Origin: Agathobaculum sp. NTUH-O15-33
GTDB taxonomy: Bacteria; Bacillota; Clostridia; Oscillospirales; Butyricicoccaceae
Assembly: GCF_033193315.1 (NCBI RefSeq)
Contig: NZ_CP136187.1
Span: 3,355,501-3,419,500, forward strand
Direction: 5' to 3'
Length of the DNA stretch: 64,000 bases
This document shows, one piece after another, positions 32,719-39,642 of this stretch. The position numbers were made by a program, and so were the translations under genes. The notes under the pieces are model-generated. The model saw nothing but the letters and a program-made list of their open reading frames with translations, made no database searches and had not been told where the DNA came from. Numbering within the stretch: the first letter of the stretch is position 1; every line of letters starts with the position of its first letter.

Positions 32719-33615
32719 TCAGTTTTTCATCATCCGGCGGTACGCGCGCGGCGAATAGCCCGTCACCGCGCGAAACTGCTTTGAAAAATAGCTGTGATCG
32801 GCAAAGCCGCAGCACGCGGCTACCTCTACCACCGGCGTGTCGCCGCTTTCCAGCAACGACATGGCCGCCGCCACGCGCCGCCGCAATAAATATGCCTTAG
32901 GCGACAAATGCAGCAGCTCCTTAAAAATGCGCTCGCACTCGCGCGCGGAGCAATGCACCGCCCCGGCCAGCGCAGCCAGCGCAAAGGGCTGGGCATAATT
33001 TTCATCAAACCACTGCACCATCCGCTTGAGCCGCTGCTCGCGCTGCGTCGCGGCGCGGGAAACGACCGGCGGCTCGCTGTGCTGTAAAAAGGCCAAGGCG
33101 ATCTGCGATAGCGCGTGGCGCACCGTAAATTCATAGCCAAAGCCCTCGTTCTCACAGGCTGTGAACGCCTGCGCAAAGGCTTCAAAAAGCCCCGCCTGCC
33201 AGCCCTCCTCCTGATCAAGCAGCAAAAAGGCGGGCCCCCGTTCCAGCAGCGGGCGCATATACTTGATATCGAACGCGCTGCCCACCGCGCCGGAAATCAA
33301 GCCCGGGTCGAACACGATCGACCGGTACCGGCACGGCCCTTCGTCCGCGCAAATCATGCTGTGCAGCGTGTCCGCGCCCGCGAAATACCCCTGCCCGGCG
33401 CGGAGCAGCGCCCCCTCGCCCGCGAGCGTGGCCTTAATCGCGCCGCGTTCCACCAGCATCAGCTCCCACTCATGGTGCCAGTGCGGCGGCACCTGCGAGG
33501 CAACGTAGTCGTGCACATCCCCGCGATAGGCGCAGCAGGCCAGCGCGGAACCCGCAAGCGGCTGCCACTCCATGCGGTTTTCTCCTATTTTGAGCGGACA
33601 GGTCGCAATCAGCAT
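32719..33615 (-). CDS. AraC family transcriptional regulator
   Basis: The 298-residue protein has an N-terminal cupin-like part (PPHWHHEWELMLVERG, RAGQGYFAGADTLHSM). The C-terminal double HTH (FALAALAGAVHCSARECERIF and VVEVAACCGFADHSYFSKQFRAVTGYSPRAYR) is canonical. The start ATG follows GGGGAGG. No sugar gene is adjacent: the divergent neighbour is a VOC-family protein, so the target is unclear. Confidence 0.88.
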   Translation of the reverse strand: MLIATCPLKIGENRMEWQPLAGSALACCAYRGDVHDYVASQVPPHWHHEWELMLVERGAIKATLAGEGALLRAGQGYFAGADTLHSMICADEGPCRYRSIVFDPGLISGAVGSAFDIKYMRPLLERGPAFLLLDQEEGWQAGLFEAFAQAFTACENEGFGYEFTVRHALSQIALAFLQHSEPPVVSRAATQREQRLKRMVQWFDENYAQPFALAALAGAVHCSARECERIFKELLHLSPKAYLLRRRVAAAMSLLESGDTPVVEVAACCGFADHSYFSKQFRAVTGYSPRAYRRMMKN

Positions 33616-33658
33616 GGCCGTTTCCTCCCCTTCATGGGTATTTTGTCGTTTTTCTTAT

Positions 33659-33687
33659 AGTATAGGGCGCATCGTTACGAGATGCAA
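33659..33687 (-). promoter_or_regulatory. Promoter of the AraC gene at 33615
   Basis: Minus-strand TTGCAT (33687-33682) and TATACT (33664-33659) are 17 bp apart, 44 bp before the start. A plus-strand -10 TATAAT for the divergent VOC gene is at 33702-33707, so the two promoters are back to back. Confidence 0.6.
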
Positions 33688-33741
33688 CAGGTATTTTGCG
33701 ATATAATGATACTGACAAAGCTGATGAAGGAGGATTTTTTC

Positions 33742-34146
33742 ATGCTCGAACATGTTGCGATCTGGACTAAAAATCTGGAAGAAATGAAGGACTTCTATTG
33801 CGCCTATTTTAACGGCCGGACCGGTGAGCGATACCGGAGCGATACCGATTTCAGCGCGCATTTTGAATCGTACTTTGTGTCCTTCGGTGACAAAAGCAGG
33901 CTGGAGCTGATGGAGATGGCCACCATCCCCGCGACCGCCTACGCCCCCGGCGAGGAAGCGACCGGCCTGACCCACCTAGCCTTTGCCGTGGATACCACGG
34001 AGGCGGTGGACGAGCTGGCGCGCCGCGCCCACGCGGAGGGGCGCACCGTGCTGCTCGAACCCCATATGACGGGCGACGGTTACTACGAAGCCTGCCTGCT
34101 CGACCCGGACGGCAACCGCGTGGAAATCACGGTTTTGCCCGCGTAA
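33742..34146 (+). CDS. VOC (glyoxalase/bleomycin-resistance) superfamily protein
   Basis: ATG at 33742 after GAAGGAGGA gives 134 residues. The two beta-alpha-beta-beta-beta modules are visible: MLEHVAIWTKNLEEMKDFYCAYF, SRLELME, then THLAFAVDTTEAVDELARR and ACLLDPDGNRVEIT. Metal-ligand positions (His near residue 4, Glu in LELME, His in THLAF, Glu in VEIT) match a lactoylglutathione lyase-like site. The substrate is unknown. Possible roles are methylglyoxal detoxification or antibiotic binding. Confidence 0.85.
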   Translation: MLEHVAIWTKNLEEMKDFYCAYFNGRTGERYRSDTDFSAHFESYFVSFGDKSRLELMEMATIPATAYAPGEEATGLTHLAFAVDTTEAVDELARRAHAEGRTVLLEPHMTGDGYYEACLLDPDGNRVEITVLPA

Positions 34147-34197
34147 AAGACTTGTCCCGCCCGGTCGTAAAATGCCAAAATTTGGCGAAACAATTCT

Positions 34198-34251
34198 TTC
34201 ACAGGATGTTCAAAGAATATTCACACGTTTTACGCAAAAGTGCAGTATACT
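34198..34251 (+). promoter_or_regulatory. Triple 11-bp direct repeat and promoter of sRNA copy 4
   Basis: TTCACA (34198), TTCAAA (34209), TTCACA (34220) and TATACT (34246-34251) keep the common spacing. The bases between boxes differ from the other three copies, so box conservation is not simply due to recent duplication. Confidence 0.75.
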
Positions 34252-34257
34252 GTGATT

Positions 34258-34383
34258 GTCGGTAAGGGAAGCCGCAAGCCCGAACCGATAGACAGCCTAC
34301 CGATCTTTTATTTCTCTTTTACCCCCCTTTTTATTGTGAAGGAAAAGCGCCGTTTCCGTCCCCCCACGGAAGCGGCGCTTTTC
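34258..34383 (+). ncRNA. C-rich small RNA family, copy 4
   Basis: About 126 nt. TGTCGG pairs with CCGATA and GGG with CCC at the 5' end, a changed but still paired version of the stem in copy 2. The conserved GACAGCCTACCGATCTTTT and ACCCCCC linker follow. The terminator is a 17-bp stem with loop CCCCCC and TTTT tail (34343-34382). The stem bases differ from the other copies while the loop is kept. Confidence 0.8.
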
Positions 34384-34427
34384 TGTTTGCAAGTCATGGC
34401 CGCAAGCTTTTATTTCCCGCGCCTATT

Positions 34428-34436
34428 TGATATACT
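34428..34436 (+). promoter_or_regulatory. Extended -10 promoter of the gene at 34471
   Basis: TGATATACT (TG-N-TATACT) is 35 bp before the start codon and about 45 bp after the terminator of sRNA copy 4. Confidence 0.5.
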
Positions 34437-34470
34437 AAGTACAACGATATTGTTACGGAGGCTTTTTATC

Positions 34471-35391
34471 ATGTCGAAACGTTTGATCGACTGCACGGCC
34501 AGCGAGATGCTTTCGCTTGACCGCGACGCGCTTTTACAAAGCATTGCGGCAAGCGAGGGCCGCACCATCGTCTGTGAGACCATCGGCGCGATCCCGCCCA
34601 TGCTGGGCGACACGACGAACGCCGAGTTCGCGGCTTCGCAAGGAGCCGATATCATTTTGCTGAATCTGTTCGATGTGCAAAATCCGCAAATACAGGGCCT
34701 GCCCGCGTGCGCGCCGGAGGATACAATCCGTGCGCTGAAAAAGCTAACGGGCCGCCCCGTCGGCATTAATTTAGAGCCGGTCGGCGGCGACGCGCCAGCA
34801 GCCGAGTCTATGTGGAACATGACCGAGGGCCGACGCGCCACCGCCGAAAACGCGGTTCGCGCCGCCGACATGGGCGCGGATTTGATCTTGCTCACCGGCA
34901 ACCCCGGCATCGGCGTATCGAACGCCGCCATTCTCGAAACGCTGCGCGTGCTGCGTGAGCGCGTGGGGCACCGCATCGTGCTGGCCGCGGGCAAAATGCA
35001 CGCCGCGGGCGTGCCGAGCGAGGGCGGCCCCCGCATCATGACCGAAGCGGACGCGGAAGCCTTTCTGGACGCGGGGGCCGATATTATCCTGCTGCCCGCG
35101 CCGGGCACCGTGCCCGGCTGGACTACCGAGTGCGCCCGCGCGCTGATCGGTGCGGTGCACGCCAAAAACGCACTCGCCATGACCGCGGTCGGCACCTCGC
35201 AGGAGGGCGCGGATACCGCCACCATCCGCCAGATCGCGCTGATGAGCAAAATGGCGGGCGCGGATATCCACCACCTTGGCGACGCGGGCTACGCCGGCAT
35301 GGCGCTGCCGGAAAATATATTTGCTTACTCGGTCGCGGTGCGCGGCGTGCGGCACACCTACCGGCGCATGGCGCGCTCGGTCAACCGCTGA
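34471..35391 (+). CDS. TIM-barrel-like protein of unknown function
   Basis: ATG at 34471 follows ACGGAGG and gives 306 residues; the longer frame starting at 34240 would run through sRNA copy 4. The repeated beta-alpha pattern (GADIILLNLFD, VGINLEPVG, GADLILLTGNPG, IVLAAGKMHAAG, GADIILLPAPGT, ALAMTAVGTSQEG) with many Gly-Asp loop ends indicates a TIM barrel related to phosphosugar or dihydropteroate-type folds. I recall similar proteins being renamed DUF7916, but cannot confirm. The product is cytosolic and soluble. Its 3' end overlaps the converging SOD gene by 11 bp. Confidence 0.75.
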   Translation: MSKRLIDCTASEMLSLDRDALLQSIAASEGRTIVCETIGAIPPMLGDTTNAEFAASQGADIILLNLFDVQNPQIQGLPACAPEDTIRALKKLTGRPVGINLEPVGGDAPAAESMWNMTEGRRATAENAVRAADMGADLILLTGNPGIGVSNAAILETLRVLRERVGHRIVLAAGKMHAAGVPSEGGPRIMTEADAEAFLDAGADIILLPAPGTVPGWTTECARALIGAVHAKNALAMTAVGTSQEGADTATIRQIALMSKMAGADIHHLGDAGYAGMALPENIFAYSVAVRGVRHTYRRMARSVNR

Positions 35392-35893
35392 CGCCGTCGC
35401 GGCGCGTGGGCGTGATAATGCCGCAGGCAAGCTTTGCGCCCGCGTCGCCCGAGGGCTGGGTTTTAAAATCATCCGGTTTCGAGTGCACGATGACCGCCTT
35501 GCCCAGCACGTCGCGCACGGTGAAGCGATCGGTCAGCACCGCCATCCAAGCGAAGCCGGTGCGGTCGGAGAACAGCGGCGGCAGATCGCCCGCGTGATAC
35601 GGATGCGGGCAGCCGCCCGGGTTAAAATGCATGCCCGCGTTTGCAAACGGGTCGCTCGCGTTGCCCGTGCAGGCGGTCCCCTCGTGCACATGCAGCGCGA
35701 AGATCGGCTGCGCGCACGCCATGCGCGTGACCGGCAGGCCGCGCACCGCCGCCGTTACCAGTACGCCCTGCGGCGTTTGGTAAAAGGATACCGTGCCTTC
35801 AATTCTTCTGCCGTTCGGCGCGCCCTGTAAAACCGCCGCCGCGTCGGGCAGGCTGTTTCCCATGACATTTGCGAAATACTGCGTGTTGGTCAT
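35381..35893 (-). CDS. Cu/Zn superoxide dismutase family protein
   Basis: The 170-residue protein has the copper/zinc ligand set of the family: HVH in FALHVHEG, His in GMHFNPGG, HPYHAGDLP and a late His in VIVHSKPDD. The two disulphide cysteines are in GTACTG and LACGII. The usual active-site Arg of the GxAGxRxACG motif is Lys here. There is no signal peptide, so it would be cytosolic unless exported otherwise. The ribosome site is GAGGAGG. Activity as an SOD is likely but not assured given the Arg change. Confidence 0.85.
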   Translation of the reverse strand: MTNTQYFANVMGNSLPDAAAVLQGAPNGRRIEGTVSFYQTPQGVLVTAAVRGLPVTRMACAQPIFALHVHEGTACTGNASDPFANAGMHFNPGGCPHPYHAGDLPPLFSDRTGFAWMAVLTDRFTVRDVLGKAVIVHSKPDDFKTQPSGDAGAKLACGIITPTRRDGVSG

Positions 35894-35949
35894 TGTCCTG
35901 AATCCTCCTCGTTTTCGTCTGTATACAGGCTATGCGGGGCGGCGCACAC

Positions 35950-35978
35950 TTGATAATCGCTCCGGCCTGCGGTATACT
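35950..35978 (+). promoter_or_regulatory. Promoter of the mrp-type operon
   Basis: TTGATA (35950-35955) and TATACT (35973-35978) are 17 bp apart, 44 bp before the start at 36022. Confidence 0.75.
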
Positions 35979-36021
35979 ATATGCAAGCGCAAAGCAAGAT
36001 AAAGTAAGGAGTTGTTACAAT

Positions 36022-36840
36022 ATGGGCTGTTCGCACAACTGCGATAGCTGTTCCTCGAACTGCGGCGGGCCGCAGAGCCTGCAAGTGGCCGCTAACGCCA
36101 AGGCCACGGTGAAAAAGGTAATCGGCGTTGTTTCGGGTAAGGGCGGCGTAGGCAAAAGCCTGCTCACCTCGTCCCTCGCGGTCGGCATGACGCGCAGAGG
36201 CTACACCTGCGGCATTCTGGACGCCGACATCACCGGCCCTTCCATCCCCAAGACCTTCGGCGTGCACGAAAAGCTGGACGGCACGGAGGACGGCATCCTG
36301 CCCGCTCGCTCGGCAGGCGGCGTGCAGATGATTTCCATCAACCTCGTCCTTCCGAACGAGGACGACCCGGTCATTTACCGCGGGCCGATCATCGCGGAGA
36401 CCGTCAAGCAGTTTTGGAGCGACGTGCTCTGGGATGAAGTGGATTTCCTTTTCGTCGATATGCCGCCCGGCACGGGCGACGTACCGCTTACCGTGTTCCA
36501 GTCCCTGCCGGTGGACGGCATCCTCGTCGTCACCTCGCCGCAGGATCTGGTCTCCATGATCGTGGGCAAGGCGGTTAAGATGGCCAAGATGATGAACATC
36601 CCGCTTATCGGCATCGTGGAAAATTATAGCTACCTCGCCTGCCCGGATTGCGGCAAGCATATTTCCGTTTTCGGCGAAAGCAAAATAGACGAAGTCGCCG
36701 CGCAGTACGAATTGCCGGTGCTGGCGCGTCTGCCGCTCGATCCCTCGCTCGCCGCCGCGGTCGACGCGGGCAAGCTGGAGGACGCAAAGCTGCCGGAAGA
36801 GCTGACGGGCGCCATGCGCGCCTTGGAGGGTATGCTATGA
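36022..36840 (+). CDS. Mrp/NBP35 family iron-sulfur carrier ATPase
   Basis: ATG at 36022 follows AAGGAG and gives 272 residues. The N-terminus has a Cys cluster (CSHNCDSCSSNC), then the deviant Walker A SGKGGVGKS, the switch motif DADITGPSIP and DMPPGTGD. A C-terminal CPDC pair binds the bridging Fe-S cluster. It carries Fe-S clusters to apo-proteins. The next gene overlaps it by four bases and encodes a NifX-type domain protein, a common pairing in clostridia. Confidence 0.93.
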   Translation: MGCSHNCDSCSSNCGGPQSLQVAANAKATVKKVIGVVSGKGGVGKSLLTSSLAVGMTRRGYTCGILDADITGPSIPKTFGVHEKLDGTEDGILPARSAGGVQMISINLVLPNEDDPVIYRGPIIAETVKQFWSDVLWDEVDFLFVDMPPGTGDVPLTVFQSLPVDGILVVTSPQDLVSMIVGKAVKMAKMMNIPLIGIVENYSYLACPDCGKHISVFGESKIDEVAAQYELPVLARLPLDPSLAAAVDAGKLEDAKLPEELTGAMRALEGML

Positions 36841-37271
36841 ACATCGGCGTAGCCTACGCGGACGGTCAGGTGTGCGCGAACCTGAACGACTGCCGCGAAT
36901 ACCTGATCGTTTCGGCCGATGGGCAAACGCCCACGGGCAAGCGTCTGGTCACATGCGAAGCGGCCGGTTCGACCGCCATGCTCCGCTTGATGAGCACCGA
37001 AAAGGTCGATGTACTGATTTGCGGCACGCTCGGCCTTGCCGCGCGCAACGCGCTGGAGCTGATCGGCGTGCTGCTCATCCCCGGCTGCGAAGGCAGCGCG
37101 GAGGAAGCAGTCGCCAAGTTCCTCGTCGGAGAGGCGCAGGGCGACCCCACGATCTTGCAGATCGCCCGCGAGGACGACCCGGACGATCCCATGGCCTGCA
37201 TGCATGACTGCGCCAAGTGCGCCGGCTGCGGCCCGATCGAGATTTTAAAGAATATCCCCGAGCAAAAATAA
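36837..37271 (+). CDS. NifB/NifX-like iron-molybdenum cofactor domain protein
   Basis: The ATGA overlap and the GGAGGG site fix the start at 36837, giving 144 residues. The first 110 residues follow the dinitrogenase FeMo-cofactor fold (MNIGVAYADGQVCANLNDC, VDVLICGTLGLAARNALELIGVLLIPG). A Cys-rich tail (CMHDCAKCAGCG) could bind an Fe-S cluster. It probably works with the Mrp ATPase in cluster handling. No nitrogenase gene is nearby. Confidence 0.85.
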   Translation: MNIGVAYADGQVCANLNDCREYLIVSADGQTPTGKRLVTCEAAGSTAMLRLMSTEKVDVLICGTLGLAARNALELIGVLLIPGCEGSAEEAVAKFLVGEAQGDPTILQIAREDDPDDPMACMHDCAKCAGCGPIEILKNIPEQK

Positions 37272-37280
37272 ACCCACGTA

Positions 37281-37316
37281 TAACAAAGCGGACGGCTTAC
37301 GCCGTCCGCTTTGTTA
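37281..37316. terminator. Bidirectional terminator after the mrp operon
   Basis: Perfect 16-bp arms (37281-37296 and 37301-37316) with a TTAC loop lie between converging genes. The T-run is short on either strand. Confidence 0.8.
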
Positions 37317-37328
37317 TACAGTGAAGCT

Positions 37329-37940
37329 TTACGATTCCGCCAATGAGCCGGAAGATTTACCAAGGAAGATCAGGTACAGTATCTTGCCGATCGCCTGACA
37401 TACCAACATGCCGACCAGAAGCGAAATGGTGACCGGCGAGGTCGCCGTCAACTGCATGTAATGGCACACCGCATAGATGGCCGTGCAGATCAGATACAGG
37501 ATGATGGTGATATTGCCAAGGCTCGCCGTACCCTCGTCCCCCGAGGCCTTCAGCAGATCGCCCGCGCCGCGGCATACCAAAATTACCATCGCGGCGTCCA
37601 TCACGACCTGCGCCATACCGGCAGGCAGCTTGACGCCTTCAAAGCCCGGGATCTGGCCGATCACGCTAAAGATCAGGTTGCCGATCGTCATGTAAAACGC
37701 GGCCTTCAAAAGGTTATGCGCGGGCGAAGCCTTATATAAGCCCATAATGTTTAGAATAAACGCTACTACCATGCAAACGAGCACCGCAAGACCCAAGAGC
37801 AGGGTCATCCCCAGCCCGGCCCCCTTCATCGCCGCGATCACTTGCAGAACCACCGCGATCACGACCGCAAGGATCATCAAGATCTGGCTGGTAAAAACGC
37901 GCCGCAAGCCGGTCGCCGCTAATTGGTTGTTGTTCTCCAT
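37329..37940 (-). CDS. Unknown integral membrane protein (predicted sRNA target)
   Basis: The 203-residue protein has about six hydrophobic segments (roughly 20-37, 42-66, 80-95, 105-122, 140-160, 172-193) and no motif that I recognise. The ribosome site is the purine run GAAAAAAGGGGGATG (minus strand 37959-37945). That run is complementary over 15 nt to sRNA copy 3 (32624-32638). It is a single gene with its own promoter and shares a terminator with the mrp operon. Confidence 0.75.
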   Translation of the reverse strand: MENNNQLAATGLRRVFTSQILMILAVVIAVVLQVIAAMKGAGLGMTLLLGLAVLVCMVVAFILNIMGLYKASPAHNLLKAAFYMTIGNLIFSVIGQIPGFEGVKLPAGMAQVVMDAAMVILVCRGAGDLLKASGDEGTASLGNITIILYLICTAIYAVCHYMQLTATSPVTISLLVGMLVCQAIGKILYLIFLGKSSGSLAES

Positions 37941-37993
37941 TTTACATCCCCCTTTTTTCTATAAAAGAGCGGCTACGCCTCTCTCTACAAAAA

Positions 37994-38021
37994 ATTATAT
38001 GCTTCTCACAAGGGATGTCAA
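37994..38021 (-). promoter_or_regulatory. Promoter of the membrane protein gene at 37940
   Basis: Minus-strand TTGACA (38021-38016) and TATAAT (37999-37994) are both perfect consensus, 16 bp apart. The transcript should start near 37987, leaving a leader of about 47 nt that includes the predicted sRNA target. Confidence 0.8.
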
Positions 38022-38101
38022 CAAAATCGCCTAAAATGCTCCTTTTTCACACAATATGCACGATTTACGCGCATATCGCGACCTATCGACGCGGACACAC
38101 A

Positions 38102-39514
38102 CTATTTTTTCGATATGGTGAACACCATTTCAAAAGCCGCCTGCGCGCCTTCCTCGGGCCATAGGTATACGCCGCCAACCACTTCATATCCGGTATGCGT
38201 TACCTGCTGGCTGATGTGCAGCGAACCGAGATCGGCCTCAAAACCGGTATAGAAATTTTCCATCTGCTCCGTTACCGGATCAAGCATAGTCTCCAGCGCG
38301 CCCCTGCGCTCGTGCGACACGGCAAACGCATAAAGCAGCATATCGCGCAGGTAGAGCGCGTCGCCGCTCAGCATATCCGCGCTGGAAAAGCGATACGTGA
38401 CCGAGCGAACCATACCGGCTTCATCCGTCTGCGCTTCGGTCCGCTGCCTCGATTCCATGCCGATGAAAAACGTGCTATCATCGGGCGACCATGCGTCCCA
38501 TTCTCCGTTTTTTACCCTGCCGGGCAGGTCGCGGTATTTTAAGTAATCGTTGCAGTTATCGGTATACGCCGCAAGGGTCAGCTCGCCCCGGCGGGGCGGC
38601 AGCTCCGCGCGGAGCACCACGCCGAGCGCCAACGCAAAGCTCAGCACATCCGCCAGCACAAAGCAGACCATGCGCGCCGGGTGGATACGGTCCCTCGGCG
38701 CAAGGATCACGGAATCGTTTTCCTCGTCCCAAGCAAGCTCGCGTTCCCTGCACGCGCTATAACAAACATACGCGCGGTACAGCTGATAGACCGGCACGCC
38801 ATAGCCCATACCGGTGCGAAAAACGGAAAGCGTGCGCCCCATCGCGTCCGCCCAAGTGAGCTTCTGCCCATTTACTCCGCGCACCTTCATGCCGAATATC
38901 CATTTGCCCGGCGTCGTGCCCCAATAGCGCAGCAGGATCGGTTCAAACAGCAGCATCAGGCCGATCTTCGCGTAGCTGAACAAAAGCGAAGCCACAAGGC
39001 CCTCCGGCGTGTTCCAGCGCAGCAGCCATCGGGTAACGATCATCAGGAGCAGCGCATACAGCCCCAGATCGAATGCGCGGGCAAAATACCGCGCCCACGG
39101 ATGGCCGGCAGGCTGTAACCGGTCGTTTTGCAGGGCTTGCCCGCCCCCTTGCTCCATGGCGGTAGAGAGATAGCGCGCCGGGTCCAGCCCACTGAATGAA
39201 ACGCCGTCCGCCGTAATGGCCTGACAGATCGCGAGCGCCTGATCGGTTTCTTGCCGTTCCCGCTCAAGCGGCCCAACCTGCGCTTGCACCGCATCCGCCA
39301 GTGTGCGCTCGCCGCGCTGCACCTCGCGGATCACCGGCACGGCAATGCGCAGCCGCCGCAAAAGCTTCACCTTTTCCAGCGTGCGCACATCCTCATCGGA
39401 ATAGTTCCGGTAGCCGTTTTCGCCCCGCGTGGGCGACAGCAGCCCTTCCTTTTCATAAAAGCGGATATTGGCCCGCGTCAGCCCTGTTTTCAGTTCCGCC
39501 TCTGCGATCGTCAT
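38102..39514 (-). CDS. MerR-type regulator fused to an RDD membrane domain
   Basis: Residues 1-70 are a MerR winged helix (MTIAEAELKTGLTRANIRFYEKEGLL, NYSDEDVRTLEKVKLL) and a short helix follows. From about 145 to 310 an RDD domain with membrane helices appears (PWARYFARAFDLGLYALLL, TPGKWIFGMKVRGVNGQKLTWADAMGRTL). A fourth helix near 300 leads to a 160-residue extracytoplasmic-type tail. I chose ATG 39514 because it gives the standard MerR start and follows AAAGGCAGG; a GTG at 39523 is possible. It is a membrane-tethered transcription factor by inference. Confidence 0.85.
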   Translation of the reverse strand: MTIAEAELKTGLTRANIRFYEKEGLLSPTRGENGYRNYSDEDVRTLEKVKLLRRLRIAVPVIREVQRGERTLADAVQAQVGPLERERQETDQALAICQAITADGVSFSGLDPARYLSTAMEQGGGQALQNDRLQPAGHPWARYFARAFDLGLYALLLMIVTRWLLRWNTPEGLVASLLFSYAKIGLMLLFEPILLRYWGTTPGKWIFGMKVRGVNGQKLTWADAMGRTLSVFRTGMGYGVPVYQLYRAYVCYSACRERELAWDEENDSVILAPRDRIHPARMVCFVLADVLSFALALGVVLRAELPPRRGELTLAAYTDNCNDYLKYRDLPGRVKNGEWDAWSPDDSTFFIGMESRQRTEAQTDEAGMVRSVTYRFSSADMLSGDALYLRDMLLYAFAVSHERRGALETMLDPVTEQMENFYTGFEADLGSLHISQQVTHTGYEVVGGVYLWPEEGAQAAFEMVFTISKK

Positions 39515-39540
39515 ATCACGCACCTGCCTTTGTACCTCCT

Positions 39541-39571
39541 ATTATAGAGGGTAAAGTGGGTTCACAGTCAA
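39541..39571 (-). promoter_or_regulatory. MerR-type promoter with 19-bp spacer
   Basis: Minus-strand TTGACT (39571-39566) and TATAAT (39546-39541) are separated by 19 bp rather than 17. An imperfect dyad GTGAA-N5-TTTAC lies in the spacer. Long spacers are the hallmark of promoters untwisted by MerR proteins, so this is a likely autoregulated promoter for the gene at 39514. Confidence 0.7.
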
Positions 39572-39642
39572 GCGATTTCTCAAAAAAACGCCGGAATAAG
39601 CAAGGCGGCCGTGCGGGATGATCCCGCACGGCCGCCGACGCG

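Noticed and set aside
34240-34470. An N-terminal extension of the TIM-barrel gene to 34240
   Set aside because: The extension would translate through sRNA copy 4 and its terminator and gives low-complexity sequence. The ATG at 34471 has a good ribosome site.
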